Origin: Tomocerus qinae
Lineage: Eukaryota > Arthropoda > Collembola > Entomobryomorpha > Tomoceridae
Direction of reading: 5' to 3'
Length of the DNA: 64,000 bases
NCBI GenBank assembly: GCA_020055645.1
Contig: CM034548.1
Coordinates: forward strand, 24,168,201-24,232,200
In this document: positions 12,681-23,175 of the stretch, in pieces
How positions within the stretch are numbered: position 1 is the first letter of the stretch
Layout: every line of letters starts with the position of its first letter
The notes under the pieces: generated by a model
Told to the model about the DNA's origin: nothing
Seen by the model: only the letters and a program-made list of their open reading frames with translations
Database searches by the model: none
Translations under genes and position numbers: made by a program

Positions 12681-12762
12681 AAATACAGAGAATGAGTGTT
12701 TGTGTGTGGATTGTGCTATTATTATCAACACCTGGCATATTTAGTGTCAAACTTTGCCTACT
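12661..12762. mobile_element. 102-bp foldback element
   Basis: 25-bp inverted repeats at 12661-12685 (AGTAGGCGAAGCTTGACACT start) and 12738-12762 differ at two positions. The element abuts the broken 5' region of the SENP-like gene and is a candidate for its disruption. No coding capacity. Confidence 0.65.
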
Positions 12763-12938
12763 TTTTAAGTATGGGCTTCGTCGATTAGTTGCTAACGAAA
12801 AAAATTTCCTGAAATAGATTTACCCCTGAAAATTGCATTACAAATCGTAACCGAAACCCACATCCTAACCTAACCGTCACACTAAGATGTATTGATTACT
12901 ATGGGTACTATCCTCTCAAACTGCCCCTGGTTTTTGAC

Positions 12939-12974
12939 AATCATCGAGTAGTTTATGTAAAATACTCGATGATT
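12939..12974. repeat. Perfect 12-bp inverted repeat AATCATCGAGTA
   Basis: The arms at 12939-12950 and 12963-12974 are exact complements around a 12-nt AT-rich spacer. Possible hairpin; function unknown. Confidence 0.5.
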
Positions 12975-13282
12975 TTCAAAAAATGAAATAAGATAATCGC
13001 TTGGTGGAATTGATTATGCAATTGCAATTGCCAATGACGACAGAGTAATAGATAGAAAGATGTATGAACAGAATAGGAATGATAGTAGACTGTTACTGTG
13101 TAATTCTATGGTGGTGCTTGGAAGAGCCTGTCCTTGTTTCAATGTTTCCTATAGAGATTAACTTTTTTACTTTTGAGTTATATCATGTTATCTCAGTCAA
13201 TGTGCTCGGTTATTCCATGATAGCATTTCCGGTCGACTTTCATCGAATTTGAAATTCTTCATTTTTCGAAAAACTACTCTTA

Positions 13283-13597
13283 TATCCAGCTCTATTTCTT
13301 CCAAAATACAACCTTGATTTTAATGAAACTTGCATATTTGGAATTGTGAAACATCCAATTACACCAGGTTGCATTCAGATTTTTGATATTGTAATTTTAA
13401 ATGTCCTTAAAAAAATTAAAGTTCTAAAAAAGTTGTAAAATTAGAGCTTTCTAAAGACTCTAATATTTCTGCTGTTTTTAGAACTAGAATATCAAAATTC
13501 TGAATGCAGCTTTTTGTAGCCAGATGTTCCACAATTCCAAGTATGCAGGTTTCATTAAATCAAGGTTGTATTTTGGAAGAAATAGAGCCAGTTATGA
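13283..13597. mobile_element. Snapback (long inverted repeat) element
   Basis: Two arms of about 117 bp (13283-13400 and 13481-13597) are inverted copies, sharing words such as CTATTTCTTCCAAAATACAA and TTCCAAnTATGCA with modest divergence. A second short inverted repeat, ATTAGAG...CTCTAAT, lies in the centre (13440-13462). Nearly the whole 315-bp unit would fold into one hairpin. No open frame. Most likely a foldback transposon or MITE. Confidence 0.7.
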
Positions 13598-13599
13598 AA

Positions 13600-15010
13600 T
13601 ATGCTTAACACGCATTTTGATAGTCAGCTACTCACCCAATTTAGAGACGAAGCCTCTCGTTAAAGTCCCATCCCGGGTTGTGCTTAGTGCTACAGTCTGA
13701 CCCAGACACATAGGTACTATAAGCTACCCAAAAGCGACATCATAGATATGCTAATTGTTAGCCCACAAAGCTTATTTGTGAGGAAATGGATCCAGAATAA
13801 GGCTTTGGCTTAAGTTTTTTTAAAGTTAGCCAATTTTTGACTTCCACTTATCCACAATCTCTCAAAAGCCGATTTACAGGTTAGCCCGCGAAAAGTCCAA
13901 ACTTTAAAAAGTTAGCATTCGAAAATCGTAGTTGACTCCGTGGATTGACAGCATAAGTTTGTCTTAGCTGCCTTCGTTATCCACAGTCGAACTTCTGGCA
14001 CCTTAGACTGGCTTTTCTAAGCCAACTTAATCATACTCCTCAAGACAGTGACTTCCGTAGTAATTAGCCAACCTAATTTGACCAAGATTTATGATAATCC
14101 GATAAATTGTTAAATAAAGCAGTAGCAATTACTAATCGGTGGTGACCGTGATACAGTAGAAGTCAATAATGATCACGATACACCAATCTTTTCATCGTGT
14201 AACATTTACTATGTTCAACAAGAACATAGCTTTCCGTTAATGTATCACTAGTATTACTGTCAATCATTGCCATTATTAATAGCTATGTATTTATATAAAT
14301 ATCAATTTGCATATCAAAACTGAATTTACTACTAATCACTACTACAGCTTACGACACCATACAAACAACGAAAATATAAGGGATATCTATAATGGACGAA
14401 AAACGTATCATATACAGATATTCACGCGAAGTGCCTAGCATAGCAGGGGTCAATAAAATTAGGCACTTAGTGTAAATATCTTAAAGGGATAAACACTACC
14501 AGCTGTCATTGGCAACTGGTAGCATTAAAATCGTTCACGCAAAGTACCTAGCTGAGCCCTCCTGATAAAGCTGAAAGCAAAAAGAGAATCCAAAGGAATA
14601 ACAGGCTAGTTTAAGTTCCGGACTAACTTAAATCTCAAATCGACTTAGAAGTGAGACAGAGATAAGTCGAAGTCTAAAAACATTCTGGATGAAGTCTCAA
14701 GGCTTTAAAAAGCCAGACTTTGGGGTGACTTAATTGAATCAGGCTTTTGTTCGCATTTTTTAGCCTCATTGGGACTGATATTTCTTAGCTGCCGAAAGTC
14801 CATATGAAACAATTTAATCTAAATACCTATTATCGGCAGTTTACCCGAAAGGCTCCTTGCAACTCATCCGACAAATGATAATTGAAACAGACTATGATCT
14901 CTCAATTACGTTTTAAATGCAGAAGTTACAAATTTAGACAATTATTAACATCATATCGCCAATCTCTCTATATTATAACCACCGTTTTAGATAAAGCAAT
15001 AAATTTACCT
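13600..15010. other. Non-coding, locally repetitive
   Basis: No gene is supported. A short direct repeat (TTCACGCGAAGTGCCTAGC at about 14421 and TTCACGCAAAGTACCTAGC at about 14534) suggests decayed mobile sequence. An ACCAG...CTGGT inverted repeat lies between its copies. Confidence 0.35.
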
Positions 15011-15029
15011 ACCTATGTATGTAGTGATC

Positions 15030-15360
15030 TATGTGCGGTAGGGCAAATCCAGGCGCGTATATACAAAGACATAGAATACCGATGGTGGCTGTGAAGCTGG
15101 CGCTTCACTATAGAAGACCAGCTTCCATAAGAGAAATGGTCCACACTTGGAATACACGTAGGTACATACGAGAGCCAATGAGAGAGCGGCTGCGTCCGAC
15201 CAATAGCAAAACGGCTGCGTACCTTGTAGCAACAGCAAGGAACTCTTGATGAGAGATATACTTGGGAGACGTATAGAAGCCTAAGCTGGTCTTCCTCTTG
15301 TTCCTTGTACAAAGAGGTGATTTGGGGGAGCTGCCGCCCCCCAAATCACCTCTCAAGGGG
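15030..15360. other. GC-richer island with CCAAT words and a perfect 16-bp stem
   Basis: This 330-nt patch stands out from its AT-rich surroundings. It holds two CCAAT words each next to a GCGGCTGCGT-like copy (about 15173-15225). It ends in a perfect stem at 15313-15328 and 15338-15353 (AGAGGTGATTTGGGGG and complement, 9-nt loop). Several overlapping open frames span it, as expected for a stop-poor GC-rich patch, but none resembles a known protein. Could be a promoter or a repeat fragment. Confidence 0.4.
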
Positions 15361-16978
15361 AGTCAAATTTCTGGATACGTGCCTGGTCGAACTATAAAGC
15401 CAGAGTCAGGTTAATACCAAAAGGGAAATACTGATGTTTCATAATATTTCCAACTACCTAGGCAATGTGAATAGAAACGTTTCATAATAATAGAAATTAA
15501 CATAAGAAGGTTGAATGGTGGTGAGTCGTGATTGAATGTAAATGATTGGGGACATGTCGTAATGATCGTAATGTGGCTTATTAAATAGCATTTGAAAACT
15601 TTCTAATACAAATTGGTTATGCTATATCAACAAACTTAATATTTTTTAGAAGAGCTGGGTTTTCTTTTTTACTACCCTCTTGATTCTTTTGGCAGTTGGC
15701 GCACCTTTTTGTAGAATTAAATAACAGTGCTGGGTAACTAACTTTTCTCAAAAAATATTTATTCGTAAGTTGTAGTCGTAGAATTTGTACGTTTTTCCAA
15801 AATCCCAGGGGGAATCTTATTTTTCTGATTTAAAATGGAACTTTTTGGTGTCTTTGTGGGATTTTTTTCAAAAATGGAGTCTTTCATTTTTCCCTGCATT
15901 TGAAGCTACGATCTACAGTTAATATTTTGGTTTAGGAAATTCCTTTGTATCAGGAAGTAGGGGCTGCAGCTAATTTATCCACCACTATAGACGTTAAAGT
16001 TTTTTAATTTAAATATACTTTGTATTTACAAAGTTAACATGATAACCTAATGGGATGTTTTCGAAATTGTTTTTATTACTGTGAACGGTGGCCTGCTGAA
16101 TTTCTCTTGAGTGCTAGATTTGCCCCTTAGCTGGGTTCACTAGTATTTAATAATATTAAACCGATAATTTACCACCCAAGGAAAATGAAATTTGATGTCA
16201 GACATTTTTGTTTTTGTCTTTTTTAATACTAATAGTCATCACATCACAGATGCTTGAACTGCTCTGGAATGATATCCTAGGATTGGTTCCAGCGGAGGAG
16301 TCACACTTAAGCGTTGTGGAGAGGAGTCATGATACATCTGTTGGGTGGTTTCCCCTTGGTATTTAGCATGGAATTTAGCGTAGGTACAGGGCAGAAAGTT
16401 GACAGTGATACAACCAACCCAAACGTTGTTGCGAATAGCAATAGGATTAAGTATGATAATATTAAAATATTATTGGTATTCACAAACCCACATAATATTA
16501 TTATACATTAATATTTGCTAATAAAATGCAATAAAATGAACAATAGTTCCAAAAATAAAATTAAAGAAACATTTAATTTTTATTGGAATCCTTAGGGAAA
16601 GAACTTTAATTGGTCGCATTTCATGAAAAAGTGTTGAAACTTACCTAATCAGGCTTTTTTTAGTTTCATATAAATAGGACTTTATAAAGATCGTTTTACA
16701 CATGCATTTAACTGTGATAGAAGTATTATGTATCTGAAATTAAGTTTAATGAGCATATGTTCACAATATTAAATAGTTTTCGGTGCAATACAATAGTCTA
16801 ATTAAATTTGCCTAATCATTCCTCATTCAAAACTACAAAATTCATTTCATTTATGAATGAATATATGGCTTAAATTGGAAAGTTATACCGGGAAGATTTA
16901 CTTAGAAATTTCAAACTAATCAAACAAACCATTTCTTAAGTTCGTCAATTTAATTTTCGATAGTCACATGGTCCCTGT

Positions 16979-17039
16979 GTTAAAGAGTATAGGGAGTACA
17001 CCAACTTACCGGAGGAGGTGTGCTCCCTACTCTTTTAAC
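16979..17039. repeat. About 22-bp inverted repeat (hairpin)
   Basis: GTTAAAGAGTATAGGGAGTA at 16979 onward pairs with 17017-17039, with small bulges and a ~14-nt loop. It lies directly upstream of the repeat copy at 17051-17330, so it may be part of that element. Confidence 0.5.
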
Positions 17040-17050
17040 ATTACGTTATA

Positions 17051-17330
17051 ATCTTTACTCTATATAAACGTAAAGTTGGACATGCGCATGGAATTCTTTC
17101 ACTATTCTTGTATTAAGGTTTGTATATATGTCCGTAATAATTTGTAATTAATGAGTAAGGACTGGACTATCACAACTGAGTTTGTTCTACATTTCAACAC
17201 GCTTAGGCATCAAAAATTGGTGCAATAAATAATCAACGGTCTATGAAATACGGGCCAATGCACAATCGCTAGAAATTTACTGATTTCAGCATTTTTCTAG
17301 CACATTAAATGTGCTAGGATTCAACTAGTA
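17051..17330 (+). repeat. Dispersed repeat, copy A (about 280 bp)
   Basis: Aligns along its length with 20769-21075 in the same orientation. Both begin ATCTTTACTCTA, share CGCTAGAAATTTACTGATTT, and end with a CTAGCAC...GTGCTRGGATTCAACTAG hairpin terminus. A (TTA)n tract follows at about 17336-17362. No coding capacity; a non-autonomous mobile element is likely. Confidence 0.7.
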
Positions 17331-17468
17331 GGTATAATAATATTATTATTATTATTATTATATATAGCTTCAAGTATAAATCTCTGGACTCTGCCTGGCT
17401 TAGCCTGGGATTTTCGCGTTCATATGACGACCACACAGTTGGCGGCAGAACGCCTGAAAACGCCAGAA

Positions 17469-17760
17469 TTAATTCGCCAGAATAACAGCTGCAAATTTTG
17501 GAGGTTCAGGTTCAATTTGCTTTCGAATTATGGGCTTGGTTGTCTTAACCACGTTTATTGAAAGCATAGTTGGAGTAGCAAGAATTGTCTGAGGTGTTTG
17601 TTTAATTGGGTTGGCTTCCATCAACTTTTTGTGGGCAACATCGTAAGTAATTTGATTAGCGTGCAGCAAATTTCGAAATAAGCTAATATTAACCCAGGCA
17701 GACTGTGGCATAACCCAGGATGCTGGCACGTTTGGACCACAAAGCTCACTGTTTGATGAC
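17469..17760 (-). pseudogene. Duplicated fragment of the SENP-like gene 5' region
   Basis: The minus strand encodes an open 86-residue frame containing DVAHKKLMEAN and KPIIRKQIEPEPPKFAA. These match DDVAHKKLIEA and EPFIRNQAEPELTEFAA upstream of the SENP start at 12.4-12.7 kb. The DNA also matches beyond the frame (CCAAACGTGCCAGCATCC), and similarity stops abruptly at GCAGCTG, where the SENP copy continues into its ATG. The frame here ends in a stop a few codons later. Reads as a partial segmental duplication; an upstream paralogous exon cannot be excluded. Confidence 0.6.
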
Positions 17761-17769
17761 TTAATGATC

Positions 17770-19060
17770 TTGTGGAACAGAATGAAATTTGAATCACGTA
17801 TAGTATCTCTACACTAACATTCTGACAATACTGCCCTACTACATTAGTGGAGTTGTCGGTGAGCTGCTCCTCGAATGAAAAGCTTCACAGTTTATGAAAA
17901 ATAAATAGGCTTTCTATAACGGTGAAGATAAGTAAAGAGATCCTGCTGAAGAAATCGAAGCTTTGAGAACAGTATGACATCCGATCATAGTACCCTGTTA
18001 AATGAGATTCTCGGGCTTTTGGTTAGATCTTCTCCTCGAAGGAAAACCAACTCTGTTCATGTCTTGCTTCTGCTTGGCGGTAAGGATGGAATAGATCGAA
18101 GCTTGACAAAAGTATTACATCCTATCATACCACTCTGCCCGATGAGATGCTCGGGTTTTTCGTCGTACGTATCCTCGAAGGAAAACCTACTCTGTTCATG
18201 GTGAAGAACATTCAAGTCCTTATTCAATGAGCAAGGTCCATGCATGAGCACGATTGATGATAGTCTCGCTTCTGCTTGGCGGTAAGGATGGAATAGATTG
18301 AAGCTTTGACAAAAGTATTACATCCGATCATATCACTCTGCCCGATGAGATCCTCGGGTTTTTCGTCGTACGTATCCTCGAAGGAAAACCATCTCTGTTC
18401 ATGGTAAAGAACATTCAATTCCCTATGCAATGAGGAAGGTCCATGCGTGTGCACGATTGATGATAGTCTTGCTTCTGCTTGGCGGTAAGGATGGAATAGA
18501 TCGAAGCTTTGACAAAAGTATTACATCCTATCATATCATTCAGCCCGATGAGATGCTCGGGTTTTTCGTCGTACGTATCCTCGAAGGAAAACCTACTCTG
18601 TTCATGGTAAAGAACATTCAATTCCTTACAGATTGAGCATAGTCCATGCATCACCGTAGTCGTGAACAGTGATGATCTTGCTCCTGTTTGGCGGTAAAGA
18701 TAGTACAAAGTACAAATCGAAGCTTTGAGAAAATTATCCCATCCGATCATATCACTCTGCCCGATGAGATGCTAGGGTTTTTCGTCGTACGCATCCTCGA
18801 AGGAAAACCAACTCTTCATGAATGAACTTTCAATTCCTTATAGCATGAGCATGGTGCCATTAGACTCTGTGGGTGTGGATACTGTGGAACAGTCTGACGA
18901 TGTGAGATAAGTATCGTATCCGGTCACACTATTCTGTCAATGTGTCTCTACTACATAATATGAATATGGTTTTTCATTGTGGCTTCATTTGAAAAGAAGT
19001 ATCTAAGGTTTTGAGAAATAAGTTTTCAATTTCTTATGCATGAGCTGCAATTTCAATTTG
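17770..19060. repeat. Tandem array with ~204-bp unit, degraded at both edges
   Basis: Landmarks such as TGCTTGGCGGTAAGGATGGA recur at about 18071, 18273 and 18477 and, diverged, at 18685 (spacings 202, 204, 208). Each unit includes a CCCGATGAGATGCTCGGG mini-palindrome, TTTTTCGTCGTACG and CCTCGAAGGAAAACC. Core units (about 17950-18850) are very similar. The flanks at 17770-17940 and 18850-19060 carry recognisable but decayed units, the usual profile of an array kept alike by unequal exchange. Unit length is near a multiple of three, and a peptide containing FSFEDTYDEKPEHLIGQ recurs on the minus strand, but frames shift between units, so coding is doubtful. Confidence 0.8.
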
Positions 19061-19455
19061 TTACACAACATGCAGTTATTTGTGTTGATTCATAAAGTTT
19101 ATCATTAACTTTTCTTTACGAATAATTTTTAATTGCATCTACCTGTACGATAAGTGACTTCATTTTTTGATATTTCTTATATTTTAAGTGTATAGGAAAA
19201 CGGCCTTAACCAAACACTGCAAACTAAATATTATTGATTTCCTGTATACATGGATGCTGTGGTTTGTGATTTACTATTTGTACTTAATTTAATCTAGTTT
19301 ATGTCTTTTGCCAAAGCCTTTAAATCAGCATAGAGATATAATATCATCATAATATTATTAGTCATAATACTTATATGAGGTGTGAATGTTCATGATATTA
19401 TTAGATTCTTATTTTATCTATACTTGCAACCAGAATAGGTATAATATAGCTTTCA

Positions 19456-19690
19456 GTACCGTATTTAGAAGTCGATTTCGGAGGGGGCAATGACGTCATA
19501 CACTCATGCATTAGGCATATTCGCGTAAAGCGCAAAAAATTTTGGGTTATTTTGTCTAATATGAGTCAAAAATAGCCTAAACATCACATCAAATCATAAT
19601 TTTTTGGTATTTTGAGAAAATATTTTCTCTTTTCTTGGATTCCGGGGGGGCATTTCCCCCAATGCCCCCCTCAATACAGCCTTGATAGCT
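19456..19690 (+). mobile_element. Dispersed repeat, one of an inverted pair
   Basis: Matches the reverse complement of 21672-21892 along most of its length. Shared words include GTATTTAGA, AGAAGTCGATTTCGG, ATGACGTCATA, GAGTCAAA, GGTATTTTGAGAAAA and a C/G-run terminus ending CCCCCCTCAAT. No coding sequence. Probably a non-autonomous element. Confidence 0.7.
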
Positions 19691-19699
19691 TTCATTGGA

Positions 19700-20768
19700 T
19701 TTGTACTTCATTTAGTATACATGCAAACTATATTTAATTTAAAAATCGAAAAGTTTCTAGATTTGGAAATACTCTGCATTGAAACACCAGGCTTTGCTTA
19801 CTAAGAAGTACCGAACTTAAGAAACTATTTACCGTTCAAATGTTTAAAACCATCCAAGATATAGGTAGTTTCCGTTCTGAGCTGAAAGTTGCTTTCATCT
19901 TGCTACATTCGTGGAAATTTATCTGTTTCCCATTTTCTTGTGAACTCTATTATATTATAAGGATTGCATACTATACATATCCATGGTTGGCCTTTCTCTT
20001 CCCGTGTCTATGTGGAAGACTTATGGTTCTTTGGTTCCCGGCTGCTAGGCAGTAATGATATCTGTGGTTGTAATTACATGATAATTACTGGATGGCAACT
20101 GCAACAGTTACATACAGAGATGATATTAACGCAGTAGATTAAAATTAATCTAATGAGCCCAGAATAATGAAATATTATTAAGATCAGACATCCCATTCAA
20201 AAGATATTACGAGCTAAATATCCCTCTTAGGCTGATAACCCTCCAAGTCTACCACATATATAAATTATTACAATTTCAGAGGACAGGGATCTGCTCATTA
20301 CGTGTTTCTCAACAAAATTACAGTGTATTAATGGAGTGCGGTACATTTAAATCGACATACTTTTAGAGACTAGCGCTGTGCATTTGTGGCTATTACATAC
20401 TTTGTTCCATCCGTGTCATGGTGGCCAATGGCCAGTAGCCAACCCGTTGCTGCAGGTGCAGATGTAGACATTACACCTCTGAATTTAGTATCATTCTGCG
20501 CTACATTTTTTATTACTTTATTAAAGAGAATTTTCCAAATCCTTCAAACTTCAAACCCTCTAGCTACACTAGTAAGGACAGAGTAGGTCAAAGTAGATAG
20601 ATAGATATTTTATTACAGTACACTTCCAGCCGGCCATAACCCATTCAAAATTAAATGTCAATGTAGTATTACACTAACTATGTACGTACTAACATTTTGT
20701 AATTTAAACGAGTTCCCCTTCGCATTATTTACGGTGTACTGTACAACGTAATTCCTTCAAAGTCTTGA
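19700..20768. other. Non-coding spacer
   Basis: No gene supported. A short TAGATAGATAGATA tract at about 20595-20610 followed by TTTTATTACAG could be the tail of a decayed element. Confidence 0.3.
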
Positions 20769-21075
20769 ATCTTTACTCTACATAAAGATAAAGTGGGGCA
20801 TGCGTATGGGATTCTTTCATTATTCTTGAATAAATGTTTGTATCTACTATGTCCGTAATATTTTGTAATTAATGAGTAAGGGTAATATTTTGTAATTAAT
20901 AAGGGTAATATTTTGTAATTAATAAGGGTAATATTTTGTAATTAATGAGCAAGGACTAGACTATCAGTACTGAGTCCAATCAAGGGTCTATGAAATTCGG
21001 GCCAATGCGCAGTCGCTAGAAATTTACTGATTTCAACATTTTCTAGCACACTTTGTGTGCTGGGATTCAACTAGT
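20769..21075 (+). repeat. Dispersed repeat, copy B, with internal 23-bp tandem expansion
   Basis: Second copy of the family at 17051-17330. At 20855-20953 the segment GTAATATTTTGTAATTAAT is present four times in tandem (period about 23 bp), whereas copy A has it once. This accounts for much of the length difference. Confidence 0.7.
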
Positions 21076-21671
21076 TTCCATACATTAATCATTATAACAG
21101 ATTAGTACTTGGAAGTGTTGGAAGTGAACCTATTGATACCAGTCAGCGGGAGCCCCCAGCCCCGTTCCAATAATTAGTGTAATTTTTATACATCATCCAG
21201 AGTCCACGAACCGCACAATTCTATTTCGAAAGGAAAGGCGCACGCCTTTTTATTGTTCGACTCAATGAGTATAGCCATTCTAACACCTAACATGAGGAAT
21301 AATATAATTTTACCTTTTTCATATTTTTATGATAAACTATTGTGGAAACATTTTAGAATTTTATAAAATCTTCTACAATACCGAACTAATGACTTATATT
21401 AATAAATACATGATCGTCTTAGATACAGCATTGATAAGTATTGTTTACAACATTTCGTTCACAACAGTCAAAAAGGGCTTCATTCGTTTATATACCATTG
21501 GACAATACAACAAGCTAACTGGAAACTTGGAACAACCAACAGGTAACTTTGAAGACTTTGGTATCCCTTATTGTTCCCCATGCATGTTTCCTAGACATTT
21601 GATTTTTGTACACCAAAAATATCTTGCTTTTTATTTCATGCTGTGTAGGTTATCCTAGTTATCCACAAAGC

Positions 21672-21892
21672 TATTGAGGGGGGGAATACGGGGCAAATGC
21701 TAACTCCCGAAATCCAAGAAAAAGTAAATTTTTCTCAAAATACCCAAAAATTTCGGGTGATTTTAAGGCCATATTTGACTCATTTTAGCTAAAATAAGCC
21801 TAAATTTGTCGCACAAATATGCCTCATATATAAGACTTTATGACGTCATGCCTCCGCCGAAATCGACTTCTAAAAGGTCTAAATACGTTACC
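21672..21892 (-). mobile_element. Dispersed repeat, second of the inverted pair
   Basis: Inverted partner of 19456-19690, carrying the same C/G-rich terminus (here TATTGAGGGGGG) and AAATCGACTTCT/TGACGTCATG words in opposite orientation. The two copies enclose about 2 kb that includes repeat copy B. Confidence 0.7.
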
Positions 21893-22014
21893 AGTTATCG
21901 ATGACAAAGGCAATGATAGGAATATTTATTATGTTGAAACTGTAAGATTGGTTTGAATTGCATAATGATATAATGATATTAATATTATGGTACTAATTTG
22001 CACGCAACGCATTA

Positions 22015-22189
22015 GTACTACTATTCCATGCTAACATCAATGCTTTTCAATTATCCTTTCTTCGACTCTCGGCGAAGCGATCGAGGACAGACAATTGAAA
22101 AGCAATTAGCAACACAATACAAAATTTCCAATTAGTGATGGTGTTTCACTGTTTCCATTGTCCTTGATGTTAGTTTGGATTAGTAGTAC
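22015..22189. mobile_element. MITE-like element with ~28-bp terminal inverted repeats
   Basis: The ends GTACTACTATTCCATGCTAA (22015 on) and the complement of the sequence ending at 22189 match over about 28 bp with a few mismatches. An inner inverted pair, CAATGCTTTTCAATT/AATTGAAAAGC, surrounds a CTCGGCGAAGCGATCGAG segment. Length 175 bp; no coding capacity; no clear target-site duplication. Confidence 0.6.
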
Positions 22190-22293
22190 CATGAACGCTG
22201 CGCTGTGTTGTAACTGTCAAGTAGAACGTTTTATGCTTAGCTGCAAACGTTGTGTTGGGTTTGAGTCTGAGTGGAGAGGATTCCGAGGACCAT

Positions 22294-22876
22294 GTTAATG
22301 TGCGTCGTTGGTGGTTCCTTTTACATGAATTTTCCCACACCAATGTTTCGTGAATAACTCCCCTAATTTGGGGTCAATTTGGACGTATTAGGCCTTATAA
22401 TGAAGATATGCTAACCAGCTCGGACATGTCATGATATATTTTACAATTTTGACCTATAAAGGTCACACCACCGGGTTAAAAAATGGTCCTTTTTTATTTT
22501 TTGGCGGGTTATCTTTAGACTTGGATGGCAGGGCAATTAGAAGGTATTATGAAAAAGTTGAGACGACAAGTCCGAGCAGAAAATGAGATAGATCTTTAGG
22601 AAAAACCGGAAATTTTTCAGTGTTCCCGTTTTAGAGTTATGACCGAAATGGTCGAAAAATAAAATTTGAATTTCAAGTATAGTACACAGCAAAGGAGACG
22701 ACAGAGCTGAAAAGTCATATGAATTTTCGTTCTCTCACAGGCACACTATCTCATTTGCCGCTCAAACAGCGCACTATTTCTGCTCTGATGACTACTTTCG
22801 TTCTTATTCCTGTAGAAAATTCTTACTTCGAAGGGATCCACTAGTTGCTTAGTGGAAGCTAACGACGCACGTTAAC
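22294..22876. mobile_element. Candidate piggyBac-like MITE (TTAA target)
   Basis: GTTAATGTGCGTCGTT at 22294 is an inverted near-copy of AACGACGCACGTTAAC at 22861-22876. Read from the ends, the element has TIRs (T/C)GTGCGTCGTT flanked on both sides by TTAA, the duplication typical of piggyBac-type insertion. Sequence just right of the element matches that following ACCATGTT in the element at 26008-26129, as expected if it inserted into a related repeat. No transposase frame inside; TIRs are short, so the family call is tentative. Confidence 0.45.
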
Positions 22877-23175
22877 ACAAGTTATTCGCAACACCTATCA
22901 TCTATCCGTACCAGGCTATGCAAATTAGGGAATTGCCGATTGCTGGCCATGGCCATCCGAATTAAATTGAATTTGGAGAAATAAATATCCATTGTTTACT
23001 AATAAGTCTTGAATTCCTTCCGTTTAGTAAAAAGTCATTTATCCTGATACTAGTGCAAATTAGGGGGAAGTAAATTGATAGAAAGTTGAAATACATACAC
23101 TAAGATAGATCACGCTCACTAGTTGGTCATTCGCAGTCTGATAGTCTATTTAGTGAAGAAGTTGTAGGTGCCAAT

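Noticed and set aside
15013-15356. Overlapping ORFs of 70-99 codons on both strands
   Set aside because: They arise from a stop-poor GC-rich patch; no domain, no preferred frame.
18057-18750. Minus-strand repetitive ORFs (FSFEDTYDEKPEHLIGQ repeats)
   Set aside because: Frames shift between the tandem units and each is short; peptide similarity follows from DNA similarity of the array.
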